DNA of 42,812 nt from a virus. A program made the translations under genes and the position numbers. A model generated the notes under the pieces. The model saw only the letters and a program-made list of their open reading frames with translations, ran no database searches and was not told the DNA's origin. The DNA is taken from IMG/VR virus record IMGVR_UViG_3300037316_000011, positions 1 through 42,812 of that record; one strand, 5' to 3'. Positions 1-8,138 of this stretch are shown one piece after another. Position 1 is the first letter of the stretch, and every line of letters begins with the position of its first letter.

Positions 1-126
1 ATCAGGCTACGAAACTAGCACTAGAGACGGTGAAAGTCGCTTCAGATAATACGGCTGTGCGGGAAAACCAGCGTTCCACACAGATGATATCAATAGTCTC
101 GCTAATCGTTACTATCGCACTTGGCG
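1..126. repeat. Terminal direct repeat, left copy
   Basis: Bases 1-126 are identical to 42678-42803. The repeat lies inside one open reading frame that reads correctly across the join, so it is an assembly overlap of a circular or circularly permuted molecule, or a short terminal redundancy. Sequence alone cannot separate these. A 126-bp length equal to an assembler k-mer would favour the overlap explanation. Confidence 0.95.
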
Positions 127-152
127 TGTATATGCTAGCGAGGCATCTGTAA
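1..152 (+). CDS. 3' part of small C-terminally anchored membrane protein (starts at 42590)
   Basis: This is the last 49 codons of the gene that begins at 42590 and continues across the join; the stop is TAA at 150-152. The segment carries a charged, probably helical stretch, then one hydrophobic segment (MISIVSLIVTIALGVYMLA) and a short basic tail (RHL). The full protein would be about 79 aa. Its plan, a soluble N-terminal part followed by a C-terminal membrane anchor, is seen in XhlA-like and similar lysis-associated phage proteins. That role is inferred from architecture and from lying upstream of the ejection and lysis genes. It could equally be a virion membrane protein. Confidence 0.8.
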   Translation, partial: QATKLALETVKVASDNTAVRENQRSTQMISIVSLIVTIALGVYMLARHL

Positions 153-157
153 AGGTT

Positions 158-224
158 GAGGCTACGGCCTCGGGGCACATATCTGATATAGGTTCCTCTC
201 CCCCTAAATTGGGTATGTTGCCCC
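158..224 (+). other. Hairpins in the leader of the ejection-protein genes
   Basis: The 84-bp gap before the next gene has a 5-bp stem at 158-171 (GAGGC, loop TACG, GCCTC), which gives a C(UACG)G tetraloop in RNA. A longer imperfect pairing joins GGGGCACATA (172-181) with TATGTTGCCCC (214-224), with one bulged T. There is no T-run after either, so they look like mRNA leader or processing structures rather than a terminator. Confidence 0.45.
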
Positions 225-236
225 TCTGAGTGATAT

Positions 237-2408
237 ATGGCTGTTACCGTACTAGATCCACATGACACGCAGGCTCTTACACAAGATGCTAGCACAGCCA
301 TCAATGATCTAAATGCTAACAACTTTAGCGGAGCATGGCAGACAGCCTTGGCTTCATCTGGCATGTATAACAAGCCAGGACAGGCTGGTTACAATGCAGC
401 AATGGGATCTGCTACGCAAGATCCACTATTGGCAGCCATGGAGTCCAGTTCTGGATTGAAGGCGTTAGATCCTAGTAAGCAGTGGACAGGCGCACAAACA
501 AGTCAATTTTATAATGCCTTCAACCAGCAAGGTGCCTATCATGGGCAACAGATAGCTGGACAGGGTGGTGGCGCGGAATCCCTAGGGAAGAATCCCTACG
601 GCAACTGGGGAGATGCCTCGAAGATAGGTGGTGATGCGACGGCTAATATAGCCCAGGAAGGGGCTACACCAGATATCCAACGCTTTGCCGGAGCAACTCC
701 CACAAAAAGCTTCCTAGGCAAGTATGGCATGGATATAGCGGCTCTTGTGGCGACAGTTGCTACTATGGGCGCAGCCACACCGCTTCTGGCGGCAGCCATA
801 GGCGCCGGTACGATGGTAGCTGGTAATGCTGCAGCTGGGAATGCAACTACTTGGAAATCAGCGGCAGAGGATGCTGCCGTAGGCGCTCTAGGGGCGGCTG
901 TCCCAGCGGCAGGCAGTTATATAGGCGGAGCTGGCGGATTAGGGATAGGAACGGCAGCAGGAACCGCCCTGGCGGGCGCTGGGGTAGGGGCTGCTAGAGG
1001 CGCCGTGACTGGCGGCAATATCGGCATGGATGCCCTCGTAGGAGGCGCAGCGGCGGGTGCCGCCTCCGCCTATGGCTCAGGAGCAGGGCGAGTAGCTGGT
1101 TATGCGGCTGGACAGGCAGGAAACGCGGCAGGGTTGAATAATGCTCCCACAGGGGGAAGCGGTGGCAATATGATGAGTTCTGGCGGTAATACGCAATCTC
1201 CCAATTATGGTTCAATGTTCAGTGGTCTAGCTGGCATGGCTGCACCTATCCTGTCCGGTATAGGCGCCAATAACCAGGCCAGCATGCAGAATAATGCCTA
1301 CACTACGGCAGGGAATGCCGCTAATTCTGGCAATATGTTCGGCACAATGGGCATGAATGGGATGAATACCCAATTCAATAACGGCCAACTTAATATGGAC
1401 CCAGGTTCCATGGGTGGCGCTGCTAGCGGATTCAACAACTTCGCAGGCAACCAACTTGGAATGGCAAATGCATACGGTCAGGGCGGAGTTCCACAGAACG
1501 TATCACAGGGATTTGGCAACTACAATAACCAGCTCAATCAGTCCAGCATGTTCAACGGTATGGGACAGAACACAGCCGCTGGTGTGATGGGCCAAGGTGC
1601 CAATATGCTTGGCACAGCCAATGCCAATATGCAAGGCGCCTATAACACCGCTCTTACATCTGGTCAACAGGCATTGAATCCACAGATCCAGCAGCAGTCC
1701 AATGCGTTGCTAAATAGCAACTTTGAACGTGGCATGAGCGGCACCAGTGGTGGTGCTCTACAGACACAGGCATTGCAGAATAGTTTCAATACGGCAGAAC
1801 TACAGAATCAGAGCAACGCCCTGAATACAGGGCAGAACATATTCAATAGTACGGTTAATGCTGGCAATAGCATGTTCAACTCTGGTGCAGGCCAGATGGG
1901 CAACTTCAATAATGCCGGTGCTAATTATGGCAACCAGGGCATGCAGGGCGCTATGAACTATAATGCCTTCTCACCACAGCTTGCTGGTATGTATAACAAT
2001 AATGCTAATAGTGCTACGACAGGGATGGGCAACATCAATAGTATGATGCTCAATAATGCCAACATGGGATTGCAAAGCACGGCCAACATGGGTACTCAGA
2101 TGAATCGCGGCGCTATGACACAGACTAGTGGTGCTAATACTTACAATGGGGGATTGGCTTCCTATGCCGGCGGAGTACTCGGTGCACCTGGTGCAACAAA
2201 CAATCTCATGAATGGTGCTAGCAGTCTATTCAGTGGTATGAGTGGCTTGAGCAACATGTTTGGTAATAACACAGCCAGTAGTGGGACATATGGTGGCAGT
2301 ACAAGTAGCAATCCCGCTAACTTCAGCGGCACAAACTATGTAGATCCGAGTATGTCACAGGCGCCAGTCTTTGATCCTAATAGTGTCTCTATGCCGAGTG
2401 GCTTCTAA
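237..2408 (+). CDS. Large internal virion / DNA-ejection protein, Asn/Gly/Met-rich
   Basis: This 723-aa protein has an N-terminal soluble part, then an Ala/Gly-rich hydrophobic block at about residues 165-290 with several potential membrane helices. A long low-complexity C-terminal half is dominated by N, Q, G, M, A and S. Ejection proteins of short-tailed phages are expelled into the envelope and commonly show such amphipathic Ala/Gly-rich stretches. No enzymatic motif is visible. The stop overlaps the next start (TAATG), so the next two virion genes are translationally coupled to it. The start has only a weak GAG about 9 bases upstream. Assignment as an ejection protein rests on position (after the tail genes, before lysis), size and composition; a specific homologue was not recognised. 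Confidence 0.75.
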   Translation: MAVTVLDPHDTQALTQDASTAINDLNANNFSGAWQTALASSGMYNKPGQAGYNAAMGSATQDPLLAAMESSSGLKALDPSKQWTGAQTSQFYNAFNQQGAYHGQQIAGQGGGAESLGKNPYGNWGDASKIGGDATANIAQEGATPDIQRFAGATPTKSFLGKYGMDIAALVATVATMGAATPLLAAAIGAGTMVAGNAAAGNATTWKSAAEDAAVGALGAAVPAAGSYIGGAGGLGIGTAAGTALAGAGVGAARGAVTGGNIGMDALVGGAAAGAASAYGSGAGRVAGYAAGQAGNAAGLNNAPTGGSGGNMMSSGGNTQSPNYGSMFSGLAGMAAPILSGIGANNQASMQNNAYTTAGNAANSGNMFGTMGMNGMNTQFNNGQLNMDPGSMGGAASGFNNFAGNQLGMANAYGQGGVPQNVSQGFGNYNNQLNQSSMFNGMGQNTAAGVMGQGANMLGTANANMQGAYNTALTSGQQALNPQIQQQSNALLNSNFERGMSGTSGGALQTQALQNSFNTAELQNQSNALNTGQNIFNSTVNAGNSMFNSGAGQMGNFNNAGANYGNQGMQGAMNYNAFSPQLAGMYNNNANSATTGMGNINSMMLNNANMGLQSTANMGTQMNRGAMTQTSGANTYNGGLASYAGGVLGAPGATNNLMNGASSLFSGMSGLSNMFGNNTASSGTYGGSTSSNPANFSGTNYVDPSMSQAPVFDPNSVSMPSGF

Positions 2409-3946
2409 TGGCATCACAACAACAGAATCAAGATACATACGGGATTCCAGATCCTAACGATCTGCTATCACAACAACAGGAAGAATATGCGCAGAATATG
2501 CGCAATCCTAACCTGATGGGTAGGGCTATTACTTCGGCTGTTGGTGGACTACAGAATGCCGCTGGTGGTGGTCCGCAGATGATGCAAGCACAGGCTGTAT
2601 CAGCACGCATGAAGTCTATTATGGCAGACGTTAGTCAGTCCGACAACCCGGACGAAGATCCGCTTACAAGGCAGTTACGCATGGCTAAAGCCATGTCGAC
2701 GGGTCTGGCAGATGTTTCCCCCAAGGCCGCTGCGGCAGCCAATGCGCAGACTGTACAAATACAGCAAGCACAAACGCAACAGAGGTTGTTAAATTCTCGT
2801 ACAGATCAGGAACAGACGCTAGCAGAAGAGGGGCAATTAAAATTAGCACAAGGCAAGACCAACGCTAACTATGTTGTATTCGATGCGGGTGCTGGCAAAG
2901 ACGGTATCCCCAGTATGAAACCATTCGGTGAACCCATATCTATGTATGGATCTGATGGTAAGCTAGATCCAGAATTTAATCAGAAGTTAGCGAAGGCAAT
3001 GGCAGATGCCAAGGCGCAAGGTATGCAGAGTCCTATGTATCTACAATCCGATGCATATAGCAATGGTAAAGGTACAGTAGCTGATACAAGAGCTAAGGTC
3101 CAGATAGATGACACTAATGCGAAGATACAGGCTAAGGCAGCTGCATCTAATGCGACTGATCCTTCAGTCATTGCTATGAATGCTGGGGACTATCTGCTGC
3201 ATGGAATGGCTGCTTTGGCTAGGTTGCCACCAGAAGAGCGCGATGCTACGCGGATGTTCGCCGCTGCTCATGGGCTTAATCCTATGGACGGCATACAGGC
3301 GCAAGCTGAGATTAAACAAATGAACGCGGCGGCTACCGCCACTGGGCGCAGAGAAGGTAATGTGGAATTCTTGGCTGCCTCCGTACCTAAACTAGGTGAC
3401 AATGTGTTGAGTACACTGGATGGCGTGACTCGAACACGATTCCCTATGATTAATGCTGGCATTATCGCCGGTAAGGATTTCTCTGGTGATCCAGGAGAAC
3501 GCGCTTATAGTGCGGCTATTCAAGGTTATGTAAATGAATATGCTCGTGTTATCTCCGGTGGGACTGGTGTAACCTCAGATGAAGCTAGGCGGCAAGCTAA
3601 CGATTTGATTCGCAAAGCTGACAATCCTGATGCAGTCAAAGCATCTCTGAAGATATTATCAGGTAAAGAATTAGATGCTATCAAAGGAGCAGGACCTATA
3701 GCAGCGGAGTTACTGCGTAACCCACAGAACTATCCCGTATCTACGAAGATTATGGGTGCACTGGGGATGGGACATCTAACCAGTTTAGGCGCTGATCCCA
3801 ATGTACAGCAATTGCCGCCATCACAGGCGCAGCGGCCAGGACAGGGTTCTAGCGGCGGAAATGTGCAACCACCTCATGGCATGAATTCCCACTCGGCCAG
3901 CGGCAAACCTATGCACTGGGTTACTGACCATTATGAGTATGATTAA
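2408..3946 (+). CDS. Internal virion / ejection protein
   Basis: This 512-aa protein begins one base into the stop of the preceding gene and ends in the same TAATG fashion at 3946. The N-terminal third is Gln-rich and helical (repeated QAQTQQ-type segments at about residues 115-135), the middle is Ala-rich, and the tail is Pro/Gly/Ser-rich. No membrane segment or catalytic motif is evident. As the second of three consecutive long structural proteins it fits the second ejection protein of podoviruses. It could alternatively be an internal core protein; no family was recognised. Confidence 0.7.
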   Translation: MASQQQNQDTYGIPDPNDLLSQQQEEYAQNMRNPNLMGRAITSAVGGLQNAAGGGPQMMQAQAVSARMKSIMADVSQSDNPDEDPLTRQLRMAKAMSTGLADVSPKAAAAANAQTVQIQQAQTQQRLLNSRTDQEQTLAEEGQLKLAQGKTNANYVVFDAGAGKDGIPSMKPFGEPISMYGSDGKLDPEFNQKLAKAMADAKAQGMQSPMYLQSDAYSNGKGTVADTRAKVQIDDTNAKIQAKAAASNATDPSVIAMNAGDYLLHGMAALARLPPEERDATRMFAAAHGLNPMDGIQAQAEIKQMNAAATATGRREGNVEFLAASVPKLGDNVLSTLDGVTRTRFPMINAGIIAGKDFSGDPGERAYSAAIQGYVNEYARVISGGTGVTSDEARRQANDLIRKADNPDAVKASLKILSGKELDAIKGAGPIAAELLRNPQNYPVSTKIMGALGMGHLTSLGADPNVQQLPPSQAQRPGQGSSGGNVQPPHGMNSHSASGKPMHWVTDHYEYD

Positions 3947-5538
3947 TGGGCACTAGCGTTCCACAAGAGGATATGCCACAGCAAACGCCATCTGGCGGCG
4001 GGCAGGCTGTACCTCAGAGTGATATGCCGTCACAATATTCGGCCCTGTCAGATAATACCGGCGAGAATGTCCTAGCTGGTGCCGGTAAAGTATTCCATGA
4101 TCTGTACCAAGGCATAAAGCAGCGAGGCGCTCAAGCCCAGGATTGGGCCACTAAAGGGACGCCCTTCGCCACGCATAACTCGGCCGCTATGCAGACCGCA
4201 ATAGACCAGGATCGGCAGACCGATAAGGAATTAGCCACGTCGCGGGCAGGGCAAGCTGGCGGACTATTAGCTAATGCCGCCCTAATGCTAGCCGCGCCGG
4301 AAGGTATGGCAGGCGCGGCGGCTGGGGGAGCCGCCCTGGGAGCAGCACAGCCAACTAGTGGCGACGAATCTGCCCTCGGTAATACCGCATTAGGAGCCGC
4401 AGGTGGGGCGATTGGTCAGGGTGTAGGGCAACTAGCGGGCAAGGCCATAGGCCGCGTTATACAGCCTTTCCGGAACGCTGGCAGTCCACAGATGGATGCA
4501 GATGTGTTGCGGATGGCATCAGAAGGCATTCCTATGAACGCAGCCCAGAACCTGGGTTATGGCTCCAAAGCTATTACGCAAGAGCAAAAGGAAGCTTTTA
4601 GTCAGGCTGTCCTTAAACATATAGGCGTGGATTCAGAGACGGCAGATCCTGCTACTATGACAGCAGCACGAGGTACGATGGGTACGACGTTTGATGCCCT
4701 TGCCGCCAGAAATCCTATCAAAGTTGATCCTACCCTTATAGGACACCTATCTGCTATAGAAGCATCCGCAGCTAAAGAGCTTAATCCGGATCAGATGAAA
4801 GTATTACAGAATCAGATTGATAATATTCATATCAATGGCGCCAGCAACCAGGGTACCATACCAGGCACGGCGTTTACCAATATGCGCCAGGTATTGGCGC
4901 GATTACAGACGGATCAGACGCAACCTGTGCGCAATTTCTGGTTAGATGAGGTAGAGGGATCGCTGCACAGTGCTATGAGTCGCAGTGCACAACCAGGGGA
5001 TGCTGCGCTATTAAACAATACGAAGCAGCAGTGGCGCATGCTTAAGCAAGTAGAGCCATCATTGGACTCTCAGAATTACGTGTCGCCATCTGCCCTATAC
5101 CAGACAATGGATAAAGTCAAGAATGCCAATCAGAGTATTTATGGACAAGGGCCGCAGTCTCTCATGTCATTGGCACAGGCTGGCAAGAATGTAATGACTA
5201 ATTCTAGGCCAGACAATTTCTACAATGCCTCGCGCCTTATGGCTTATGGTCAGATAGCCGCCACGCTAGGTGGCGCAGAAGAAATGATGAGAGGCAATGT
5301 GAAGGGCGCAGGGGCGCTGATCGGCATAGCTGGAGGTAAGGCGCTACTGGAGACGGCTACGCAAAACCCCAAACTAGGCGCTATGCTCGGCGGCTGGGCT
5401 AAGAGCCAAGTGCTGAGCAGTTGGCGGAAGACTATTGGAGATAGCGCCACGCGACTGGGCGGACAAGTCGGCGGAAGCGTGGTGCCCACAGCAGGAGAAC
5501 AAAATGGACTTCCAGGCCAGCCTAGTAGCGGTCCTTAA
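3946..5538 (+). CDS. Internal virion / ejection protein with Ala/Gly-rich hydrophobic segments
   Basis: This 530-aa protein is the third of the ejection-type set. The N-terminus is Pro/Gln-rich and contains a near-repeat (VPQEDMPQ and VPQSDMPSQ). Ala/Gly-rich hydrophobic stretches lie at about residues 100-165 (LLANAALMLAAPEGMAGAA and a glycine-zipper-like GGAIGQGVGQLAGKAIG), followed by a helical, mostly soluble remainder. Glycine-zipper stretches suit membrane insertion during DNA ejection. The 3' end overlaps the endolysin gene by 35 bases. No enzymatic motif was seen. Confidence 0.7.
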   Translation: MGTSVPQEDMPQQTPSGGGQAVPQSDMPSQYSALSDNTGENVLAGAGKVFHDLYQGIKQRGAQAQDWATKGTPFATHNSAAMQTAIDQDRQTDKELATSRAGQAGGLLANAALMLAAPEGMAGAAAGGAALGAAQPTSGDESALGNTALGAAGGAIGQGVGQLAGKAIGRVIQPFRNAGSPQMDADVLRMASEGIPMNAAQNLGYGSKAITQEQKEAFSQAVLKHIGVDSETADPATMTAARGTMGTTFDALAARNPIKVDPTLIGHLSAIEASAAKELNPDQMKVLQNQIDNIHINGASNQGTIPGTAFTNMRQVLARLQTDQTQPVRNFWLDEVEGSLHSAMSRSAQPGDAALLNNTKQQWRMLKQVEPSLDSQNYVSPSALYQTMDKVKNANQSIYGQGPQSLMSLAQAGKNVMTNSRPDNFYNASRLMAYGQIAATLGGAEEMMRGNVKGAGALIGIAGGKALLETATQNPKLGAMLGGWAKSQVLSSWRKTIGDSATRLGGQVGGSVVPTAGEQNGLPGQPSSGP

Positions 5539-5905
5539 GGAAGAGGGCGGTTATGTCAATGACCCAAATGATCCGGGTGGTGAAACGAACCTCGGTATAT
5601 CAAAGCGCGCATTTCCGGATGTCGATATTAAAAGTCTTAATGCTACGACTGTTGCTCCTATTTATAAAAGGCAATATTGGGATACCATCGGAGGCGATTC
5701 TCTTGCCTCACCGATTAACTACATTGCATTTGATTGCGCTGTTAATCAAGGGCCTGCCTTCGCAAGAATGCTCTTAGCTTTAACGCACGATCCAGCTAAG
5801 TTCGTAGCTGCACGCATGTTGCGTTATCGCAACAACCCTAATTGGGCTAAGTATGGAGATGGTTGGACTAACAGAGTTATACGTGTATTATGTAATTGTC
5901 TCTAG
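5504..5905 (+). CDS. Endolysin, GH108 family muramidase-type
   Basis: The 133-aa product would cut the glycan backbone of peptidoglycan at lysis. The GH108 signature is near the N-terminus: EEGGYVNDPNDPGGETNLGI at residues 13-32, with Glu14 in the EGG motif as the expected catalytic residue. It is followed by a helical region with YKRQYWD and the FDCAVNQGP segment typical of the family. The ATG at 5504 was chosen because it has a clear AGGAGA ribosome site; an in-frame ATG at 5435 lies deep inside the upstream gene. At 133 aa it is shorter than common GH108 plus C-terminal peptidoglycan-binding versions (about 170 aa or more) and ends just after a GWTNRV motif, so the binding domain is shortened. 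There is no signal peptide, so export depends on the holin. Confidence 0.9.
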   Translation: MDFQASLVAVLKEEGGYVNDPNDPGGETNLGISKRAFPDVDIKSLNATTVAPIYKRQYWDTIGGDSLASPINYIAFDCAVNQGPAFARMLLALTHDPAKFVAARMLRYRNNPNWAKYGDGWTNRVIRVLCNCL

Positions 5906-5914
5906 GAGAGAGTA

Positions 5915-6349
5915 ATGTTTCCCATACTGGATATTATATCGAAGGTTGGCGATGTAATAGATAAAGTCATTCCTGATAAGAATGCCGCTGCCGCTGCTAA
6001 AGCTGCGATGAACGAACTAGCGTTAAAAGGACAGCTTGACGATACGCTAACGCAGCTTCAATCAGTAACGACTGACCAATCTGGTGTGGATAAGGTAGAA
6101 GCCGCCAATAGTTCCATGTTTGTCGCAGGGTGGCGGCCCATGATAGGATGGGTATGTGGTGTGGCTCTAGGAAGCCAGTACATAGTGCGTCCACTAATTC
6201 AGTGGGGATTCGCATTTGCACATCAATCAGCGCCCACATTGCCCGGTATAGACGATCAGTTGTGGCAATTGATGTTTGGACTCCTGGGAATGGGCGCACT
6301 CAGGTCCTTTGACAAGGTGAAGGGAGTAGCAACTATTGGACTAAAGTAA
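5915..6349 (+). CDS. Holin, 3TM family
   Basis: This 144-aa protein follows the endolysin and starts behind a strong TAGGAGAG ribosome site. It has an N-terminal amphipathic stretch (PILDIISKVGDVIDKVIP), a charged helix, then the hallmark WRPMIGWVCGVALGSQYIV followed by further hydrophobic segments (QLMFGLLGMGALRS). The WRP(M/F)IGW motif and spacing match the GTA/3TM holin family (PF11351). Its job would be timed permeabilisation of the inner membrane to release the endolysin. The stop overlaps the start of a 33-aa ORF (TAATG). Confidence 0.88.
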   Translation: MFPILDIISKVGDVIDKVIPDKNAAAAAKAAMNELALKGQLDDTLTQLQSVTTDQSGVDKVEAANSSMFVAGWRPMIGWVCGVALGSQYIVRPLIQWGFAFAHQSAPTLPGIDDQLWQLMFGLLGMGALRSFDKVKGVATIGLK

Positions 6350-6450
6350 TGCGTAGCAAAATAGTCTGCGCTGCTGACTGCGACTGGTACGAGTACGATC
6401 CCATCTACGAGGGATCTCGTGAAGGTAGCGAAGATGGTGACGACTATTAG
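6349..6450 (+). CDS. Small acidic protein at the end of the late operon
   Basis: A 33-aa reading frame starts in the stop of the holin gene (TAATG) and ends 4 bases before the terminator stem. It is rich in Asp, Glu, Tyr and Ser, with two Cys (VCAADCDW), and ends EDGDDY. The one-base overlap, the same coupling used by other genes here, and the exact fit before the terminator argue that it is translated. No function can be assigned. Confidence 0.5.
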   Translation: MRSKIVCAADCDWYEYDPIYEGSREGSEDGDDY

Positions 6451-6453
6451 ACA

Positions 6454-6477
6454 AAACCCCCCCGAATTGGGGGGTTT
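6454..6477. terminator. Bidirectional intrinsic terminator between converging operons
   Basis: AAACCCCCC (6454-6462) pairs with GGGGGGTTT (6469-6477) around a 6-base loop. On the plus strand TTT and CTCATTT follow; on the minus strand the stem ends in TTTTGT. It therefore can stop both the rightward late transcript and the leftward early transcript. Confidence 0.85.
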
Positions 6478-6482
6478 CTCAT

Positions 6483-6779
6483 TTATAGCGTAACCGTTGG
6501 CGGTCCCGGAGGGGACTGCGGTGCTGTATCCTGTGCAACAGGCTCATCAGGGATAACACATTTAGAGTTATATTCCTTAACTAGCTTCTGCCATCGCTCA
6601 ACTTCAGTTTCAGTTACGAAGCATCTATCCAGCGTCCCGCAGGTTACGTATGCGTGTCGAATCTGTGACAATTCTGTGCACCGGGACCCCACTGGGTACT
6701 TCACTTCCCACCCCAGGCACCCCGTCGTTATGACGAGTATCACGGTTAAGAGCGGCAGCCAAAATCTTCCACTTCTCAT
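6483..6779 (-). CDS. Small lipoprotein with Pro-rich tail (spanin-like candidate)
   Basis: This 98-aa protein has a basic N-terminus, a hydrophobic signal (FWLPLLTVILVITTGC) with a lipobox ending at Cys21, three to four further Cys, and a proline-rich C-terminus (APQSPPGPP). It should be lipidated and sit in the outer or inner membrane. The start has a strong TAGGAGAGATT ribosome site although it lies inside the 3' end of the upstream gene in another frame. Proline-rich, short, out-of-frame lipoproteins are typical of Rz1-type outer-membrane spanins. However, no membrane-anchored Rz partner was found next to it and it sits on the early strand, so spanin is only a hypothesis. Confidence 0.75.
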   Translation of the reverse strand: MRSGRFWLPLLTVILVITTGCLGWEVKYPVGSRCTELSQIRHAYVTCGTLDRCFVTETEVERWQKLVKEYNSKCVIPDEPVAQDTAPQSPPGPPTVTL

Positions 6780-7359
6780 AATCTCTCCTAGCTGTTAAGA
6801 CTTCTCGGGTAATGTCTTGTTGGGCCTGTTCGGCGGCTCGCAAACGTTCTCTGGTGATTTCCAATTGATCTTCGACATAGCTTGTTGGATCGCTAGACTG
6901 CGCTGTAAGTCTAGGAGGATCTGTTCGCTGATCTGTCTGGCGTACCACTTGCCGAGATGGTGCACTAACAACGACTTCTGAGACTGCTGTTTCGTCATCT
7001 TCTAGCTGCTCCTTCTGTAGCGCTTTAAGCTTCTCTTCTATCGCAGCTTCTTTAGCTTCTCTCAATCCAGCTTGGCCCCGGCCAATGAGAGCATCTTTAA
7101 CGCCGTCCACCCATCCACGTAATACTTTCTTCTTGAAATCTTGCCCAATCCAATCGCTTGTAATAGGCTCCCCGGATTCGGGGATATAGACGAATTGAAA
7201 TTGACCATTAGTGTTAACGTTTTCTCGTGTTCTGGTAAGAATATCACCATCATTAAGGTCCGACATTTCGATGCCTGGTACACTAGTGTCTCCCATTGCC
7301 ACAAGGGCTTCTAAGTCTTCTCTGTTCTTACTTTGCACTCCACTGGCTAATTTACTCAT
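6625..7359 (-). CDS. Hypothetical protein with coiled-coil C-terminal half
   Basis: This 244-aa protein starts at an ATG that overlaps the preceding stop (ATGA) and has GGAGGA upstream; an earlier in-frame start at 7434 lies inside the upstream gene. Residues about 1-110 look globular. Residues about 115-145 and 185-215 are charged and heptad-like (KEAAIEEKLKALQKEQLED; ITRERLRAAEQAQQDITRE), suggesting coiled coils. The last 50 residues are encoded in a stretch that also encodes the lipoprotein at 6483-6779 in another frame. There is no signal peptide or membrane segment. It is a soluble, possibly oligomeric protein of unknown role at the distal end of the replication operon. Confidence 0.7.
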   Translation of the reverse strand: MSKLASGVQSKNREDLEALVAMGDTSVPGIEMSDLNDGDILTRTRENVNTNGQFQFVYIPESGEPITSDWIGQDFKKKVLRGWVDGVKDALIGRGQAGLREAKEAAIEEKLKALQKEQLEDDETAVSEVVVSAPSRQVVRQTDQRTDPPRLTAQSSDPTSYVEDQLEITRERLRAAEQAQQDITREVLTARRDYEKWKILAAALNRDTRHNDGVPGVGSEVPSGVPVHRIVTDSTRIRNLRDAG

Positions 7360-8138
7360 GCCAAAAGGCTCCTCCGTTTCTTTAAGTCTAATAGCATCAA
7401 CTTCCCCCTGCTCCAACCGCCACAGTCCTGACATTGGTACCGCGTGTATCGGCCTTGTTGCGTCGTGGCAGTTCCACGAGACTGCTGATTAACACTGGCG
7501 CACTTAGGGCATTGGGGTACAGGCGAAAGGTTATACGCTCCCATATTTGGATGGTTGGTGATCCAGGGGCGGAGTTTAACATATAATTCCTCTGTTGCTA
7601 TTACATCCTGTATATTGTACTTCTTCATCTCTGCCCATGCTTTCGGATTATCCTTCAGACATTCCAACCATAAATCGAAGCCAGGGAACTTCTTGTGCTC
7701 TGATTTCGGAGTAGCTGTTAGGTACTTGCTTAGCCAAGCCAACTTGTTGCTTGTAAATCCAAAGTGATTTTTGGATACTTGCAGTGTATCCACCACCCTC
7801 ACTGGGGAGTAAGGCGGCAAGTTGTGCATGAGCAAGCGCGCGTTGATCTTCTTCATGTCGAATCTCTTGCCGTTCTGTGCAACCACAATGTCCGCAGCAT
7901 CCAGTATTGTCCATAAATCCTCCAATAGCTTCTTGTCATCGCGAACGCGCTTTACGCCGCGGCCACTTGTATCCTTATAGATCATCTTCTTCTCGCCAAA
8001 CCATTTAGCTGCATAACTGAGAATAGTCCACTCAGTCTTGATCTGCTCTAGTCCGACATTCTGTTCCCATAGTCCCCAAGTATATGATTCTATTGGACTT
8101 GTTTCGATGTCAATCGTTACTATGCGAGGATGGTTCAT
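7356..8138 (-). CDS. DEDDy-type 3'-5' exonuclease (RNase H-like) with zinc ribbon
   Basis: This 260-aa protein has an RNase H-like exonuclease fold. The Exo I motif is TIDIETSP at about residues 8-15, Exo II is around AQNGKRFDMKKINARL, and Exo III is YNIQDV, where Tyr and Asp four apart define the DEDDy class. A C-terminal zinc ribbon (CPKC near residue 210, CQDCGG near 236) may bind DNA. Such stand-alone exonucleases trim DNA or proofread in phage replication modules. It overlaps the upstream gene by 29 bases and has an AAGGAAATCG ribosome site. The family-A polymerase here carries its own exonuclease domain, so this is a second 3'-5' nuclease. Confidence 0.85.
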   Translation of the reverse strand: MNHPRIVTIDIETSPIESYTWGLWEQNVGLEQIKTEWTILSYAAKWFGEKKMIYKDTSGRGVKRVRDDKKLLEDLWTILDAADIVVAQNGKRFDMKKINARLLMHNLPPYSPVRVVDTLQVSKNHFGFTSNKLAWLSKYLTATPKSEHKKFPGFDLWLECLKDNPKAWAEMKKYNIQDVIATEELYVKLRPWITNHPNMGAYNLSPVPQCPKCASVNQQSRGTATTQQGRYTRYQCQDCGGWSRGKLMLLDLKKRRSLLA

